NCBI RefSeq assembly: GCF_000155975.1 | Contig: NZ_GG730300.1 | Location: 350,159 to 414,158, forward strand | Length of the DNA: 64,000 bases | DNA from: Citrobacter youngae ATCC 29220 | GTDB lineage: Bacteria; Pseudomonadota; Gammaproteobacteria; Enterobacterales; Enterobacteriaceae | Direction: 5' to 3' | Shown here: one piece after another, positions 18,918 to 28,197 of the stretch | Layout of the letters: every line of letters begins with the position of its first letter | How positions within the stretch are numbered: position 1 is the stretch's first letter | Translations under genes and position numbers: made by a program | Notes under the pieces: model-generated | The model's input: the letters and a program-made list of their open reading frames with translations, nothing else | Database searches by the model: none | What the model was told of the DNA's origin: nothing

Positions 18918-20570
18918 CTATTTTTGCACCCACCAGACGGCTTCAAAAGGACGCAGCGTCATGTCGCCGGGTTGGCTGGCGACCTCGGCATAATTGTGCA
19001 TCAGCACCTGCCAGTTTCCCGCTGTCTGGGGCGCTTGCCAGCTCTGGAAAGTGTTGCTCAGGTTGGCAATGACCAGCAGCCGCTGCCCTTGCCACTCGCG
19101 CTGGTAACACCACAGATGCGGGCTGTCTGGGAACAGATCCTGGTAATCGCCCCAGGTGATAACCGGCTCCGTTTTGCGCAGGGCGATCAGCTTCTGATAG
19201 GTGTAAAACACGGAATCAGCATCATCAAGCGCCGCTGCAACGTTGATCCCGGCCGCGTTGTCACACAGATTGATCCACGGTTCGCCCGCGGTGAAGCCCG
19301 CGTGTTGGCTGGCATCCCATTGCATTGGCGTGCGGCTGTTATCGCGGGATTTACTGGCGAGGATTGCCAGCAGCTCTTCGGCATCGCGTCCCTGCCCGTT
19401 CAGGGTGGCGAACATGTTATGGCTTTCTACGTCGCGATAGTCGGTAATCTGGCGGAAGTGCGGGTTGGTCATGCCGATCTCTTCCCCCTGGTAGATATAG
19501 GGCGTGCCCTGCATTCCGTGCAGCACCATCGCCAGCATTTTGGCGGCCTGAACGCGGTATTTACCTTCATCGCCAAAGCGTGAAACGATGCGCGGCTGGT
19601 CGTGGTTACACCAGAACAGCGCATTCCAGGCGACGTTGTGCATGCCCTGTTGCCAGTGGCGGAACAGGGTTTTTAGCGCCACATAGTCCGGTTTGGCTAA
19701 CGTCCATTTTTCACCGTTGGGATAATCCACCTTCAGGTGGTGAAAGTTAAAGGTCATCGACAGTTCGCTGCCGTCCAGCGCGGCGTATTGCTGACAGTTT
19801 TCCAGCGTGGTGGAAGACATTTCGCCGACCGTCATCAGGCTGCGCGGGGTGAAGACGTCGCGGTTCATCTCGCGTAAAAATTCATGCGCGCGCGGACCGT
19901 CGGTATAAAAACGGCGGCCATCGCCGTCGGGATCGTTCGGGAAGTCCCGATCTTTGGAGATAAGATTCACCACGTCGAGGCGCAGTCCATCCACGCCGCG
20001 ATCGGCCCAGAATTCGCAGACTTTTTTCAGCTCGGCGCGTACCGCCGGGTTTTCCCAGTTCAGGTCGGCCTGCTCCGGGGCAAAGAGGTGCAGATAATAC
20101 TGCTCGCTTTCGGCGTGCCAGCCCCAGGCGCTACCACCAAATTTTGACTGCCAGTTGTTCGGCGGGGCGGTCGGTTCGCCGTCGCGCCAGAGATAAAACT
20201 GACGATACGGGCTGTCTTTATCAAGCGCGTCACGAAACCAGGCGTGCTGGGTTGAGGTGTGGTTAAACACCATATCCAGAATAATGCGGATGCCGCGCGC
20301 TTTCGCCGCGGCTACCAGCTCGTCAAAGTCTGCAAGCGTGCCGTAAGCCGGGTCAACTGACATGTAGTCGGCGACGTCGTAGCCGTTATCAACCTGCGGC
20401 GAAATGTAGAACGGCGTCAGCCAGATAGCGTCAACCCCCAGCTTTTGCAGATAGCCGAGGCGCTGCGTCACGCCGCGCAAATCACCCGTGCCGCTGCCGG
20501 TCGTGTCCTGAAAACTCTTGGGGTATACCTGATAGATAACGCCGTTTTGCCACCAGTGGGGAATATTCAT
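18918..20570 (-). CDS. treC: Trehalose-6-phosphate hydrolase
   Basis: GH13 family enzyme, 550 residues, which splits trehalose 6-phosphate to glucose and glucose 6-phosphate in the cytoplasm. The (beta/alpha)8 motifs are all visible: DMVFNH, the nucleophile Asp in GLRLDVVNL, the acid Glu in TVGEMS and NHDQPR. The start at 20570 (MNIPHWWQNG) matches the family; the open frame runs further up only by chance. It is downstream of treB in the same operon. Confidence 0.97.
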   Translation of the reverse strand: MNIPHWWQNGVIYQVYPKSFQDTTGSGTGDLRGVTQRLGYLQKLGVDAIWLTPFYISPQVDNGYDVADYMSVDPAYGTLADFDELVAAAKARGIRIILDMVFNHTSTQHAWFRDALDKDSPYRQFYLWRDGEPTAPPNNWQSKFGGSAWGWHAESEQYYLHLFAPEQADLNWENPAVRAELKKVCEFWADRGVDGLRLDVVNLISKDRDFPNDPDGDGRRFYTDGPRAHEFLREMNRDVFTPRSLMTVGEMSSTTLENCQQYAALDGSELSMTFNFHHLKVDYPNGEKWTLAKPDYVALKTLFRHWQQGMHNVAWNALFWCNHDQPRIVSRFGDEGKYRVQAAKMLAMVLHGMQGTPYIYQGEEIGMTNPHFRQITDYRDVESHNMFATLNGQGRDAEELLAILASKSRDNSRTPMQWDASQHAGFTAGEPWINLCDNAAGINVAAALDDADSVFYTYQKLIALRKTEPVITWGDYQDLFPDSPHLWCYQREWQGQRLLVIANLSNTFQSWQAPQTAGNWQVLMHNYAEVASQPGDMTLRPFEAVWWVQK

Positions 20571-20619
20571 TGCTGTTTCCTGGAGATACGATGGGGCGCA
20601 ACTGCGCCCCGAAGAAAAG

Positions 20620-22038
20620 TTAAACAATCTGTAATGTGCCCTGACGGTATTTACGCTGGTAGACGAATGAGGTCAGTACCATTGGGATAACAATCGCGAT
20701 GACCATCGCCAGGCCAAACACCTGCCAGTAAGTCGGCTGAATGGAGAGGATACCCGGCAGGCCGCCGACGCCAATGCCGTTCGCCATCACGCCGTTCAGG
20801 CCGCAGAGCAGACCGGCAAGCCCGGAGCCGATCATGGCGCACAGCATCGGGAAGCGGTATTTCAGGTTGATCCCGTACATCGCCGGTTCCGTTACCCCGA
20901 GATAAGCCGAGATTGCCGCAGGTACTGAGATTTCGCGTTCATTGTGTTTGCGACTGGAGATAATGATGCCGACCACCGCAGAGGCCTGAGCGATGTTTGA
21001 CAGCGCAATCAGCGGCCATACCGGCGTACCGCCCATGCTCTGGATCATCTGCATGTCGATAGCCAGCGTGGTCTGGTGTACGCCGGTGATCACCAGCGGC
21101 GCATACAGGAAGCCAAACAGCGCCGCGCCGATCGGCGCAAAGCTGCCGGTCATCAGATGACGCACCGCGAACGCCACGCCGTCGCCAATCCAGCGGCCAA
21201 ACGGGCCGATAAAGGCGTGTGCAAGGAACACGGCGAGGATCAGCGAGCACACCGGGACGATCACCAGATACAGATAATCCGGGACGATGCGTTTCATGCG
21301 CGTTTCAATAAACCCGAGCGCCAGACCGGCCAGCAGGGCCGGAATAACCTGCGCCTGGTAGCCCACTTTCTCAATGCTGAACAGGCCGAAGTTCCACACT
21401 TCCGGCACCTGTTGACCGAGCAGATAGGCGTTCATCAGCTGCGGCGAAACCAGAGTCACACCCAGCACAATACCGAGGATCGGCGTACCGCCCATTTTCT
21501 TCACCGCCGACCAGCAGATCCCGACAGGCAGATAGAAGAAGATCGCTTCGCCAATCAGCCACAGGAAGTCGTAGAGGGTTTTCAGCGACGGATGCATCTG
21601 CGCCAGCGTCTGCCCGTTACTCATTGGCAGATCGCCGATCACATTGCGAAAACCTAAGATCAGGCCGCCGCTAATCAGCGCTGGCAGCAGCGGGAAGAAG
21701 ATCTCTGCAAAATGAGAAATCAGCTGCTCGTGCCACTTCATATTCTGCCGCGCCGCTTTTTTCGCCTGCTCTTTGTCGGCGCTGGCCTGCCCGGTCGTCG
21801 CCAGCAGCGCTTGGTAGTAATCGCCCACCTCGGTGCCAATCACTACCTGAAACTGCCCGGCGTTGGTGAAGCAGCCTTTGACCATTGGGAGCTGTTCGAT
21901 CTCTTTTGGTCTGGCGTTCGCGGGTTGATTCAGCACAAAACGCAGGCGAGTGATGCAGTGGCTCACCGTAGCGATATTGTCGCGCCCGCCTACCAGCTCA
22001 ATCAGCCGGTCGATGTCTGCTTGTTTTATTTTGCTCAT
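20620..22038 (-). CDS. treB: PTS trehalose-specific EIIBC component
   Basis: Inner-membrane PTS permease that imports and phosphorylates trehalose. It has 472 residues. An N-terminal EIIB domain carries the phosphorylated Cys in SHCITRLRF (near residue 28); the rest is the multi-helix EIIC domain with a GITEP-like loop (LGVTEPAMYGI). There is no EIIA domain, so it depends on the glucose EIIA (Crr), as in E. coli. It lies upstream of treC, with the TreR operator before it. Confidence 0.97.
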   Translation of the reverse strand: MSKIKQADIDRLIELVGGRDNIATVSHCITRLRFVLNQPANARPKEIEQLPMVKGCFTNAGQFQVVIGTEVGDYYQALLATTGQASADKEQAKKAARQNMKWHEQLISHFAEIFFPLLPALISGGLILGFRNVIGDLPMSNGQTLAQMHPSLKTLYDFLWLIGEAIFFYLPVGICWSAVKKMGGTPILGIVLGVTLVSPQLMNAYLLGQQVPEVWNFGLFSIEKVGYQAQVIPALLAGLALGFIETRMKRIVPDYLYLVIVPVCSLILAVFLAHAFIGPFGRWIGDGVAFAVRHLMTGSFAPIGAALFGFLYAPLVITGVHQTTLAIDMQMIQSMGGTPVWPLIALSNIAQASAVVGIIISSRKHNEREISVPAAISAYLGVTEPAMYGINLKYRFPMLCAMIGSGLAGLLCGLNGVMANGIGVGGLPGILSIQPTYWQVFGLAMVIAIVIPMVLTSFVYQRKYRQGTLQIV

Positions 22039-22055
22039 GATGACGTGTGTTCCCC

Positions 22056-22092
22056 GTAGGCCGGATAAGACGCGTTAGGTCGCCATCCGGCA
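22056..22092. repeat. REP element upstream of treB
   Basis: One REP unit, GTAGGCCGGATAAGACGCG...CGCCATCCGGCA, between treB and its operator, thus in the 5' leader of the treBC message. Confidence 0.85.
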
Positions 22093-22142
22093 ACTCCCGC
22101 GTTGTTGGCGCAAGAGTATATCTTCGGTGAATATTTAAAAAT

Positions 22143-22154
22143 GGGAACGTTCCC
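22143..22154. promoter_or_regulatory. TreR operator
   Basis: The perfect palindrome GGGAACGTTCCC lies between treR and treB. It has the form of a LacI-family operator with a central CG, and the position fits the known TreR control of treBC. Confidence 0.75.
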
Positions 22155-22194
22155 GAAACGCAGCGAAGATCACAAATTAACGCTCAGAAAGCGA

Positions 22195-23142
22195 TCAGGA
22201 GAGGGTGGCTGGAATAACGATTTGTCGTGGTTCGCTACGGCCGTTGATCTGTTCAATTAGCTGCGAGGCCGCTTGTCGTCCGGCTTCGGCGTAACCAGGA
22301 TCGACGGTTACGATCTCCGGATGCAGGAATTTCATCAGCGGCGTGCTGCCCACACTCGCCAGCTGCAGATTTTCAATCCGCTGCTCCTGCAGATATTTGC
22401 TGACCCCAAGGGCGAGGGTATCCGTCGCACAGACTAAGGCGGTGGTTTCCGGGGTGATGACATTGGCGGCCTGCTCATAGCCCTGCTTCATGGCCAGGCC
22501 CGGCAGCGCGGCAACCGGATGCAGTTTGTGTTTCTTACAGAATGCCAGATAGGCTTCATGACGGCGCTTGCCGGTGGTCACGTCGCTATGGGGGACGCCA
22601 AGAAAGCTAATATGGCGGTGTTCGCGATCGTATAAACGCTGCATCAGGGTATGAATAGCGCCCTCATCGTCATAGCAGACGGAGGCAAAGCCTTTGGCAT
22701 CTCTGGCCAGCAGTACCAGAGAATCCTGCCAGGAGGTGAGCATCGTTTCGGTGATGCCGGTAAAACCAAACAGCACCACACCGTCAATATTGCGGCGTCT
22801 GAGCATGCCCAGATGTTCTTCGACCAGTTCGGGCGAGAACTGGCTTTCCATCATGATCGGATCGTAACCCTGCTCATAGAAAGCGGGCAGCATGGTCTGC
22901 ACGGCGAGATTTTCTGAAAGAGAATCCAGGCGCGTGACGATAATCGCCACCACCTTATCGCTTTGTCCACGCATGGCGCGTGCGGAGCGGGAAGGGGAAA
23001 AACCGTGCTGATTCATCACCGCTTCGACACGTTCACGGGTACGCTCGCTGACGCCGCTTTCGTTGTTGAGAACGCGGGAAACCGTGGATTTCCCCACGCC
23101 GCTTAAGCGGGCGATGTCTTTAATTGTCAGCCGATTCTGCAT
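22195..23142 (-). CDS. treR: Trehalose operon repressor
   Basis: LacI/GalR-family repressor, 315 residues. The N-terminal helix-turn-helix reads TIKDIARLSGVGKSTVSRVL, followed by the hinge and a periplasmic-binding-protein-like core. In E. coli the inducer is trehalose 6-phosphate. It precedes treB in the same direction but has its own promoter region. Confidence 0.96.
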   Translation of the reverse strand: MQNRLTIKDIARLSGVGKSTVSRVLNNESGVSERTRERVEAVMNQHGFSPSRSARAMRGQSDKVVAIIVTRLDSLSENLAVQTMLPAFYEQGYDPIMMESQFSPELVEEHLGMLRRRNIDGVVLFGFTGITETMLTSWQDSLVLLARDAKGFASVCYDDEGAIHTLMQRLYDREHRHISFLGVPHSDVTTGKRRHEAYLAFCKKHKLHPVAALPGLAMKQGYEQAANVITPETTALVCATDTLALGVSKYLQEQRIENLQLASVGSTPLMKFLHPEIVTVDPGYAEAGRQAASQLIEQINGRSEPRQIVIPATLS

Positions 23143-23220
23143 CCTGTTTTCCCGTGTCGCGTGTGAAGTTATGCCAAAAGAGAATAACTTTACTCAAGCA
23201 CAGCGCAATGGGCAAAGTCT

Positions 23221-23237
23221 GGTATACGTTTGGTTTA
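23221..23237 (+). promoter_or_regulatory. PhoP box of mgtA
   Basis: GGTATA-CGTTT-GGTTTA matches the PhoP direct repeat (G)GTTTA-N5-(G)GTTTA with one mismatch in the left half. It lies upstream of a likely -10 (TATCAT near 23250) and of the long mgtA leader, as in E. coli and Salmonella. Confidence 0.75.
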
Positions 23238-23261
23238 GTTTCTATGCTTTATCATACCGCC

Positions 23262-23529
23262 ATAATTGCCACAAACCTTATGGTTTTCTGCGTATAATCC
23301 GCAGCGCTTATCATTCACTTACCGGAGGCTATATGGATCCCGATCCCACCCCTCTCCCGAAATGGAGAAACAACCCTTTCCGGTAAGCCTGTCTTTCACT
23401 GTCTTACCGGATGCGTAAGACAGTGACGTTCTGACGTCCCTGTTGTGATTGTAGATTGCCATCAGGCAAGGCTTTGCCACGCCTGAAGGATTTACTGCGC
23501 CTGTTGAGACTGGCGCAGAGGGACTGCCT
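23262..23529 (+). ncRNA. mgtA 5' leader (Mg2+/proline-sensing attenuation region)
   Basis: About 265 bases separate the likely start of transcription from the mgtA ATG, the same leader length as in Salmonella. It contains the mgtL peptide and, after it, inverted segments such as CTGTCTTTCACTGTCTTACCGG...GTAAGACAG (about 23390-23422) that can form alternative stems. In the known systems Mg2+ and proline supply act here on Rho-dependent termination. The leader start is estimated. Confidence 0.75.
23333..23386 (+). CDS. mgtL: MgtL leader peptide
   Basis: A 17-residue proline-rich peptide, MDPDPTPLPKWRNNPFR, ahead of mgtA. The first nine residues match the Salmonella and E. coli MgtL type (M-x-PDPTPLP), while the last part (KWRNNPFR) differs from the RRRLKLFR I recall. 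Five proline codons allow proline-starvation stalling to raise mgtA transcription. ACCGGAGG precedes the ATG. Confidence 0.9.
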   Translation: MDPDPTPLPKWRNNPFR

Positions 23530-26238
23530 ATGTTCAAAAATATCACTCGCCAGCTGTTTGCCCGGCTTAACCGTCATTTACCGCATCGTTTGGTGCATCG
23601 CGATCCGTTGCCGAATGCGCAGACCGTTGCCAGCACGCCAATCCCGCCCTCGCTGAGCGAACATTGCCTGAAAATGGCGCAGATGGATGAAGGGGCGCTG
23701 TGGAAAACGTTTGACGCACACCCGGAAGGATTAAACGCCGCCGAGGTCGAGAACGCCCGTGAAATACATGGCGAAAACCAGCTACCGGCGCAGAAGCCAT
23801 CACCGTGGTGGGTGCATCTGTGGGTCTGCTACCGCAATCCGTTTAATATTCTGCTGACCATTCTTGGCGCCATTTCTTATGCCACCGAGGATCTGTTTGC
23901 CGCTGGCGTGATCGCGCTGATGGTCGCCATCTCGACGCTGCTGAATTTTGTGCAGGAGGCGCGCTCCACCAAAGCGGCAGACGCGCTGAAAGCGATGGTC
24001 AGCAACACCGCTACAGTCCTGCGCGTCATCAACGAAAAAGGGGAGAACGGTTGGGTCGAATTACCAATCGACCAGCTGGTTCCCGGTGATGTTATCAAGC
24101 TGGCGGCAGGGGATATGATCCCGGCTGATCTGCGTATTCTCCAGGCGCGCGATCTGTTTGTGGCACAGGCCTCGCTGACCGGTGAGTCTTTGCCGGTTGA
24201 GAAAGTGGCGACCAGCCGCGACCCGCAGCAAAGCAACCCGCTGGAGTGCGATACCCTGTGCTTTATGGGCACCAACGTGGTGAGCGGCACGGCGCAGGCG
24301 ATCGTCATTGCTACCGGAGCTAACACCTGGTTTGGACAACTGGCGGGGCGCGTCAGCGAGCAGGAAAGCGAGCAGAATGCCTTCCAGAAAGGGATCGGCC
24401 GCGTCAGCATGTTGCTGATCCGTTTTATGCTGGTGATGGCGCCGATTGTGCTGATCATTAACGGCTACACCAAAGGCGACTGGTGGGAAGCGGCGTTGTT
24501 TGCTCTGTCTGTGGCGGTGGGGCTGACTCCGGAAATGCTGCCGATGATTGTCACCTCGACGCTGGCGCGCGGGGCGGTAAAGCTGTCTAAACAGAAAGTC
24601 ATCGTCAAACATCTTGATGCCATCCAGAACTTTGGCGCGATGGATATTCTGTGCACCGATAAAACCGGGACCCTGACCCAGGATAAAATTGTGCTGGAGA
24701 ACCATACCGATATCTCTGGTAAACCCAGCGAGCATGTCCTGCATTCCGCATGGCTGAACAGCCATTACCAGACCGGGCTGAAGAATCTGCTGGATACGGC
24801 GGTGCTGGAAGGTGTGGATGAGGAATCTGCCCGCCAGCTCTCTACCCGCTGGCAAAAAATCGACGAGATCCCGTTTGACTTCGAACGCCGCCGGATGTCG
24901 GTAGTGGTGGCGGAAGAAACCGCTGTGCATCAGCTGGTATGTAAAGGGGCGCTACAGGAGATCCTCAGCGTCTGCACCCAGGTACGGCACAACGGCGAGA
25001 TTGTCCCATTGGATGAGGGCATGCTGCGTCGGGTGAAACGCGTTACCGATACGCTGAACCGTCAGGGGCTGCGCGTAGTGGCGGTGGCCACCAAGTACCT
25101 GCCAGCGCGTGAAGGCGATTACCAGCGTATTGACGAGTCGGATCTGATCCTCGAAGGGTACATTGCCTTCCTCGATCCGCCGAAAGAAACGACCGCCCCG
25201 GCGCTGAAGGCGTTGAAAGCCAGCGGTATCACGGTGAAAATTCTCACCGGTGATAGCGAGCTGGTGGCGGCGAAAGTGTGTCACGAAGTGGGGCTGGATG
25301 CGGGCGATGCGGTTATTGGCAGCAGCATTGAAGGGCTAAGCGACGATGAGCTGGCAAAACTGGCCCAGCGCACCACGCTGTTTGCCCGCCTGACGCCGAT
25401 GCACAAAGAGCGCATTGTCACGTTGCTCAAGCGTGAAGGCCACGTGGTGGGCTTTATGGGCGATGGCATCAACGACGCTCCGGCGCTGCGCGCGGCGGAC
25501 ATTGGTATTTCCGTTGATGGCGCGGTCGATATTGCGCGTGAAGCGGCAGATATCATTCTGCTGGAAAAGAGCCTGATGGTGCTGGAAGAAGGGGTGATCG
25601 AAGGACGCCGTACCTTCTCGAACATGTTGAAGTACATCAAAATGACCGCCAGTTCTAACTTTGGTAACGTGTTTAGCGTGCTGGTGGCGAGCGCCTTTCT
25701 GCCGTTCCTGCCGATGTTGCCGCTGCACTTACTGATCCAGAACCTGCTGTATGATGTATCCCAGGTGGCGATCCCGTTTGATAACGTTGACGAAGAGCAG
25801 ATCAAAAAGCCGCAGCGCTGGAATCCGGCCGAGCTGGGTCGCTTTATGATCTTCTTTGGGCCGATCAGCTCGATCTTCGACATTCTGACCTTTTGCCTGA
25901 TGTGGTTTGTCTTCCATGCCAATACGCCTGAGCATCAGACGTTGTTCCAGTCGGGTTGGTTCGTGGTAGGCCTGCTGTCGCAAACGCTGATTGTGCATAT
26001 GATCCGTACCCGTCGCGTGCCGTTCATCCAAAGCCGAAGCTCATGGCCGCTGATGCTGATGACGCTGATAGTCATGGTGGTGGGTATTGCCTTACCGTTC
26101 TCGCCGCTGGCCAGCTACCTGCAATTGCAGGCGCTGCCGCTGAGCTACTTCCCGTGGCTGATTGCGATTCTGGCGGGCTACATGACATTGACCCAATTAG
26201 TGAAAGGTTTTTATAGCCGCCGCTACGGTTGGCAATAA
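23530..26238 (+). CDS. mgtA: Magnesium-importing P-type ATPase MgtA
   Basis: P3B-type ATPase of the inner membrane that brings Mg2+ in at low supply. It has 902 residues, the Salmonella length. The phosphorylation site is DKTGT (Asp in CTDKTGTLTQ); also visible are the TGES actuator motif (SLTGESLPV), GDGINDAP at the hinge and about ten membrane segments. The upstream leader and PhoP box show control by PhoPQ, Mg2+ and proline. Confidence 0.97.
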   Translation: MFKNITRQLFARLNRHLPHRLVHRDPLPNAQTVASTPIPPSLSEHCLKMAQMDEGALWKTFDAHPEGLNAAEVENAREIHGENQLPAQKPSPWWVHLWVCYRNPFNILLTILGAISYATEDLFAAGVIALMVAISTLLNFVQEARSTKAADALKAMVSNTATVLRVINEKGENGWVELPIDQLVPGDVIKLAAGDMIPADLRILQARDLFVAQASLTGESLPVEKVATSRDPQQSNPLECDTLCFMGTNVVSGTAQAIVIATGANTWFGQLAGRVSEQESEQNAFQKGIGRVSMLLIRFMLVMAPIVLIINGYTKGDWWEAALFALSVAVGLTPEMLPMIVTSTLARGAVKLSKQKVIVKHLDAIQNFGAMDILCTDKTGTLTQDKIVLENHTDISGKPSEHVLHSAWLNSHYQTGLKNLLDTAVLEGVDEESARQLSTRWQKIDEIPFDFERRRMSVVVAEETAVHQLVCKGALQEILSVCTQVRHNGEIVPLDEGMLRRVKRVTDTLNRQGLRVVAVATKYLPAREGDYQRIDESDLILEGYIAFLDPPKETTAPALKALKASGITVKILTGDSELVAAKVCHEVGLDAGDAVIGSSIEGLSDDELAKLAQRTTLFARLTPMHKERIVTLLKREGHVVGFMGDGINDAPALRAADIGISVDGAVDIAREAADIILLEKSLMVLEEGVIEGRRTFSNMLKYIKMTASSNFGNVFSVLVASAFLPFLPMLPLHLLIQNLLYDVSQVAIPFDNVDEEQIKKPQRWNPAELGRFMIFFGPISSIFDILTFCLMWFVFHANTPEHQTLFQSGWFVVGLLSQTLIVHMIRTRRVPFIQSRSSWPLMLMTLIVMVVGIALPFSPLASYLQLQALPLSYFPWLIAILAGYMTLTQLVKGFYSRRYGWQ

Positions 26239-26253
26239 CCTCTTATCCTCTCT

Positions 26254-26282
26254 GCCGGATGGTGCGAAGACAGCCATCCGGT
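26254..26282. terminator. REP-like hairpin after mgtA
   Basis: GCCGGATGG...CCATCCGGT forms a strong hairpin 16 bases after the mgtA stop. It is REP-like and probably the 3' end of the mgtA message; only a short broken T-run follows. Confidence 0.55.
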
Positions 26283-26460
26283 ATCTCTCTATTTCATTCG
26301 AAGATATTTCCTCGCAATATTGTTGTTTTATTTTTTTTGAAATACCAACGCGGGTGATTAGTATAAAACGCCTCTCTTTGCGTGGCCTTTTTATCAGGAA
26401 AACGATCTCTATTGCAAAAATGAAACAACGTGCTAAAAAATTATGCCATTCGTTTCTTTT

Positions 26461-26476
26461 TGTGAAGGCAATCATC
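26461..26476 (+). promoter_or_regulatory. Possible CRP site upstream of the TRAP operon
   Basis: TGTGA-AGGCAA-TCATC matches eight of ten CRP positions and lies about 155 bases before dctP. The surrounding 26283-26616 region is AT-rich and holds no gene that I can support, so it is presumably the promoter region. Confidence 0.4.
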
Positions 26477-26616
26477 GAAATAAATTGTTACACCAGTTAG
26501 TCTGCGCAGGTAACGTCGTTAAGAAAGTTTCTCGCTGCCCGTTTTTAATTCCGGCAGTCATTTGCTCTGCAAGCTATTCCTGTTAATGGATATTATGAAC
26601 TTCTGGAGAAGGACAA

Positions 26617-27594
26617 ATGAAACTGACAAAAAACCTGTTAACTCTGTGCGTTGGCGCGTCTGTATTACTGGCGAGCCATATCACGCTGGCACAAACTTTT
26701 CGCGCCGCAGATGTGCATCCGGCTGACTACCCGAACGTGGTCGCAGTGAAACACATGGGGGAGAAACTCAGCGCCGCGACCGATGGCCGTCTGGAGATCA
26801 AAACCTTTCCAGGCGGTGTGTTAGGCGATGAAAAACAGATGATTGAGCAGGCGCAATTAGGCGCTATCGATATTATCCGCGTTTCCATGACGCCCGTTGC
26901 CGCCATTCTTCCTGAAATTAACGTGTTTACCCTGCCGTATATCTTCCGTGATGAAGACCATCTGCATAAGGTGCTGGACGGCACGATCGGCCAGGAGATT
27001 GGCGACCGTCTGACGGCCAACCCCAAATCGCGGTTGATATTTCTTGGTTGGATGGATGCCGGGACGCGTAACCTGATTACCAAAAATCCGGTAGTGAAAC
27101 CGGAGGATTTACACGGTATGAAAATCCGCGTTCAAGGGAGTCCGATAGCGCTGGATACCCTGAAAGCGATGGGCGCTAACTCCGTTGTCATGGGCGTCAG
27201 TGAAGTGTTTAGCGGTATGCAGACCGGCGTTATTGATGGCACGGAAAATAACCCGCCAACGTTTGTTGCGCACAACTATTTACCGGTCGTGAAGAACTAT
27301 ACCTGGAGCAAACACTTTATTATTCCTGAGCTTTTCCTGTTCTCAAAAGCCAAATGGGATAAACTGAAAAAAGAAGACCAGGAACTCATTATTAAGCTCG
27401 CTAAAGAAGCGCAGGTAGAACAACGTAAACTTTGGCAAGAATATAATGCGAAATCGCTGGAGACCATGAAAGCCAACGGCGTTCAATTCCACGATATTGA
27501 TACGGACTATTTCTATAAAGCCACGCAGTCAGTGCGGGATAATTACGGTAAAGACCACCAGGATTTGATCAAACGCATTCAGGATGTGAAGTAA
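26617..27594 (+). CDS. TRAP transporter solute-binding protein (DctP family)
   Basis: Periplasmic binding protein, 325 residues, with a signal peptide (about 1-25, ending HITLAQ). The family arginine that grips the substrate carboxylate is in GMKIRVQGSPI, and the GVIDGTENNPPTF motif is characteristic. GGAGAAGGA precedes the ATG. With the next two genes it makes a complete TRAP transporter. The subgroup resembles YiaO (2,3-diketogulonate), but the substrate cannot be read from sequence and no catabolic gene is adjacent. Confidence 0.92.
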   Translation: MKLTKNLLTLCVGASVLLASHITLAQTFRAADVHPADYPNVVAVKHMGEKLSAATDGRLEIKTFPGGVLGDEKQMIEQAQLGAIDIIRVSMTPVAAILPEINVFTLPYIFRDEDHLHKVLDGTIGQEIGDRLTANPKSRLIFLGWMDAGTRNLITKNPVVKPEDLHGMKIRVQGSPIALDTLKAMGANSVVMGVSEVFSGMQTGVIDGTENNPPTFVAHNYLPVVKNYTWSKHFIIPELFLFSKAKWDKLKKEDQELIIKLAKEAQVEQRKLWQEYNAKSLETMKANGVQFHDIDTDYFYKATQSVRDNYGKDHQDLIKRIQDVK

Positions 27595-27656
27595 TTCATC
27601 AGGCGGAGGGGCGCAACCTTCTGCCTGAGTCTTTTGATTAATTCGAGGTGATAATT

Positions 27657-28166
27657 ATGGGTGAATGCTATTCATCGGTAATGAATTTTCTTTATCGGGT
27701 CTCTATGTGGATTGCCGGTATCGCATTATTGGTTATGGTCGCCATTATCCCCATTGGCATATTTGCACGCTATGTCCTGAATAATGCTCTGTCATGGCCT
27801 GAACCCGTCGCCATTCTGTGTATGGTGACGTTTACCTTTATTGGCGCAGCGGTGAGCTATCGCGCAGGTTCCCATATCGCGGTGAGCATGGTGATTGACC
27901 GCCTGGGGGATTGCGCCCGCCGTTACTGCTCGATTGTCGCAGATATTATGTTGGTGGCGATAAGCCTGTTTATCCTCTGGTACGGAACCAATCTGTGCCT
28001 TGAACTGTGGGACCAGCCCGTCGCGGAATTCCCGCTTTTAAGCGCCGGACAAAACTATCTTCCGTTGCCGATTGGCTCTGCCATAACGCTGCTGTTTATC
28101 GCGGAAAAGATTTTCCGTGGTCCACAGTACCAACGTCCCGTTGTCATGCTGGGTTCAACCAGCTAG
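27657..28166 (+). CDS. TRAP transporter small membrane subunit (DctQ family)
   Basis: Inner-membrane protein, 169 residues, with four hydrophobic segments and the typical first-helix end IFARYVLNNALSWPEP. It joins DctP and DctM. The ATG at 27657 is preferred to the upstream GTG at 27648, because GAGGTG then lies 7 bases before it. Confidence 0.9.
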   Translation: MGECYSSVMNFLYRVSMWIAGIALLVMVAIIPIGIFARYVLNNALSWPEPVAILCMVTFTFIGAAVSYRAGSHIAVSMVIDRLGDCARRYCSIVADIMLVAISLFILWYGTNLCLELWDQPVAEFPLLSAGQNYLPLPIGSAITLLFIAEKIFRGPQYQRPVVMLGSTS

Positions 28167-28197
28167 TTACCGCCCCCCATTACATAAAGGAAAGCAG

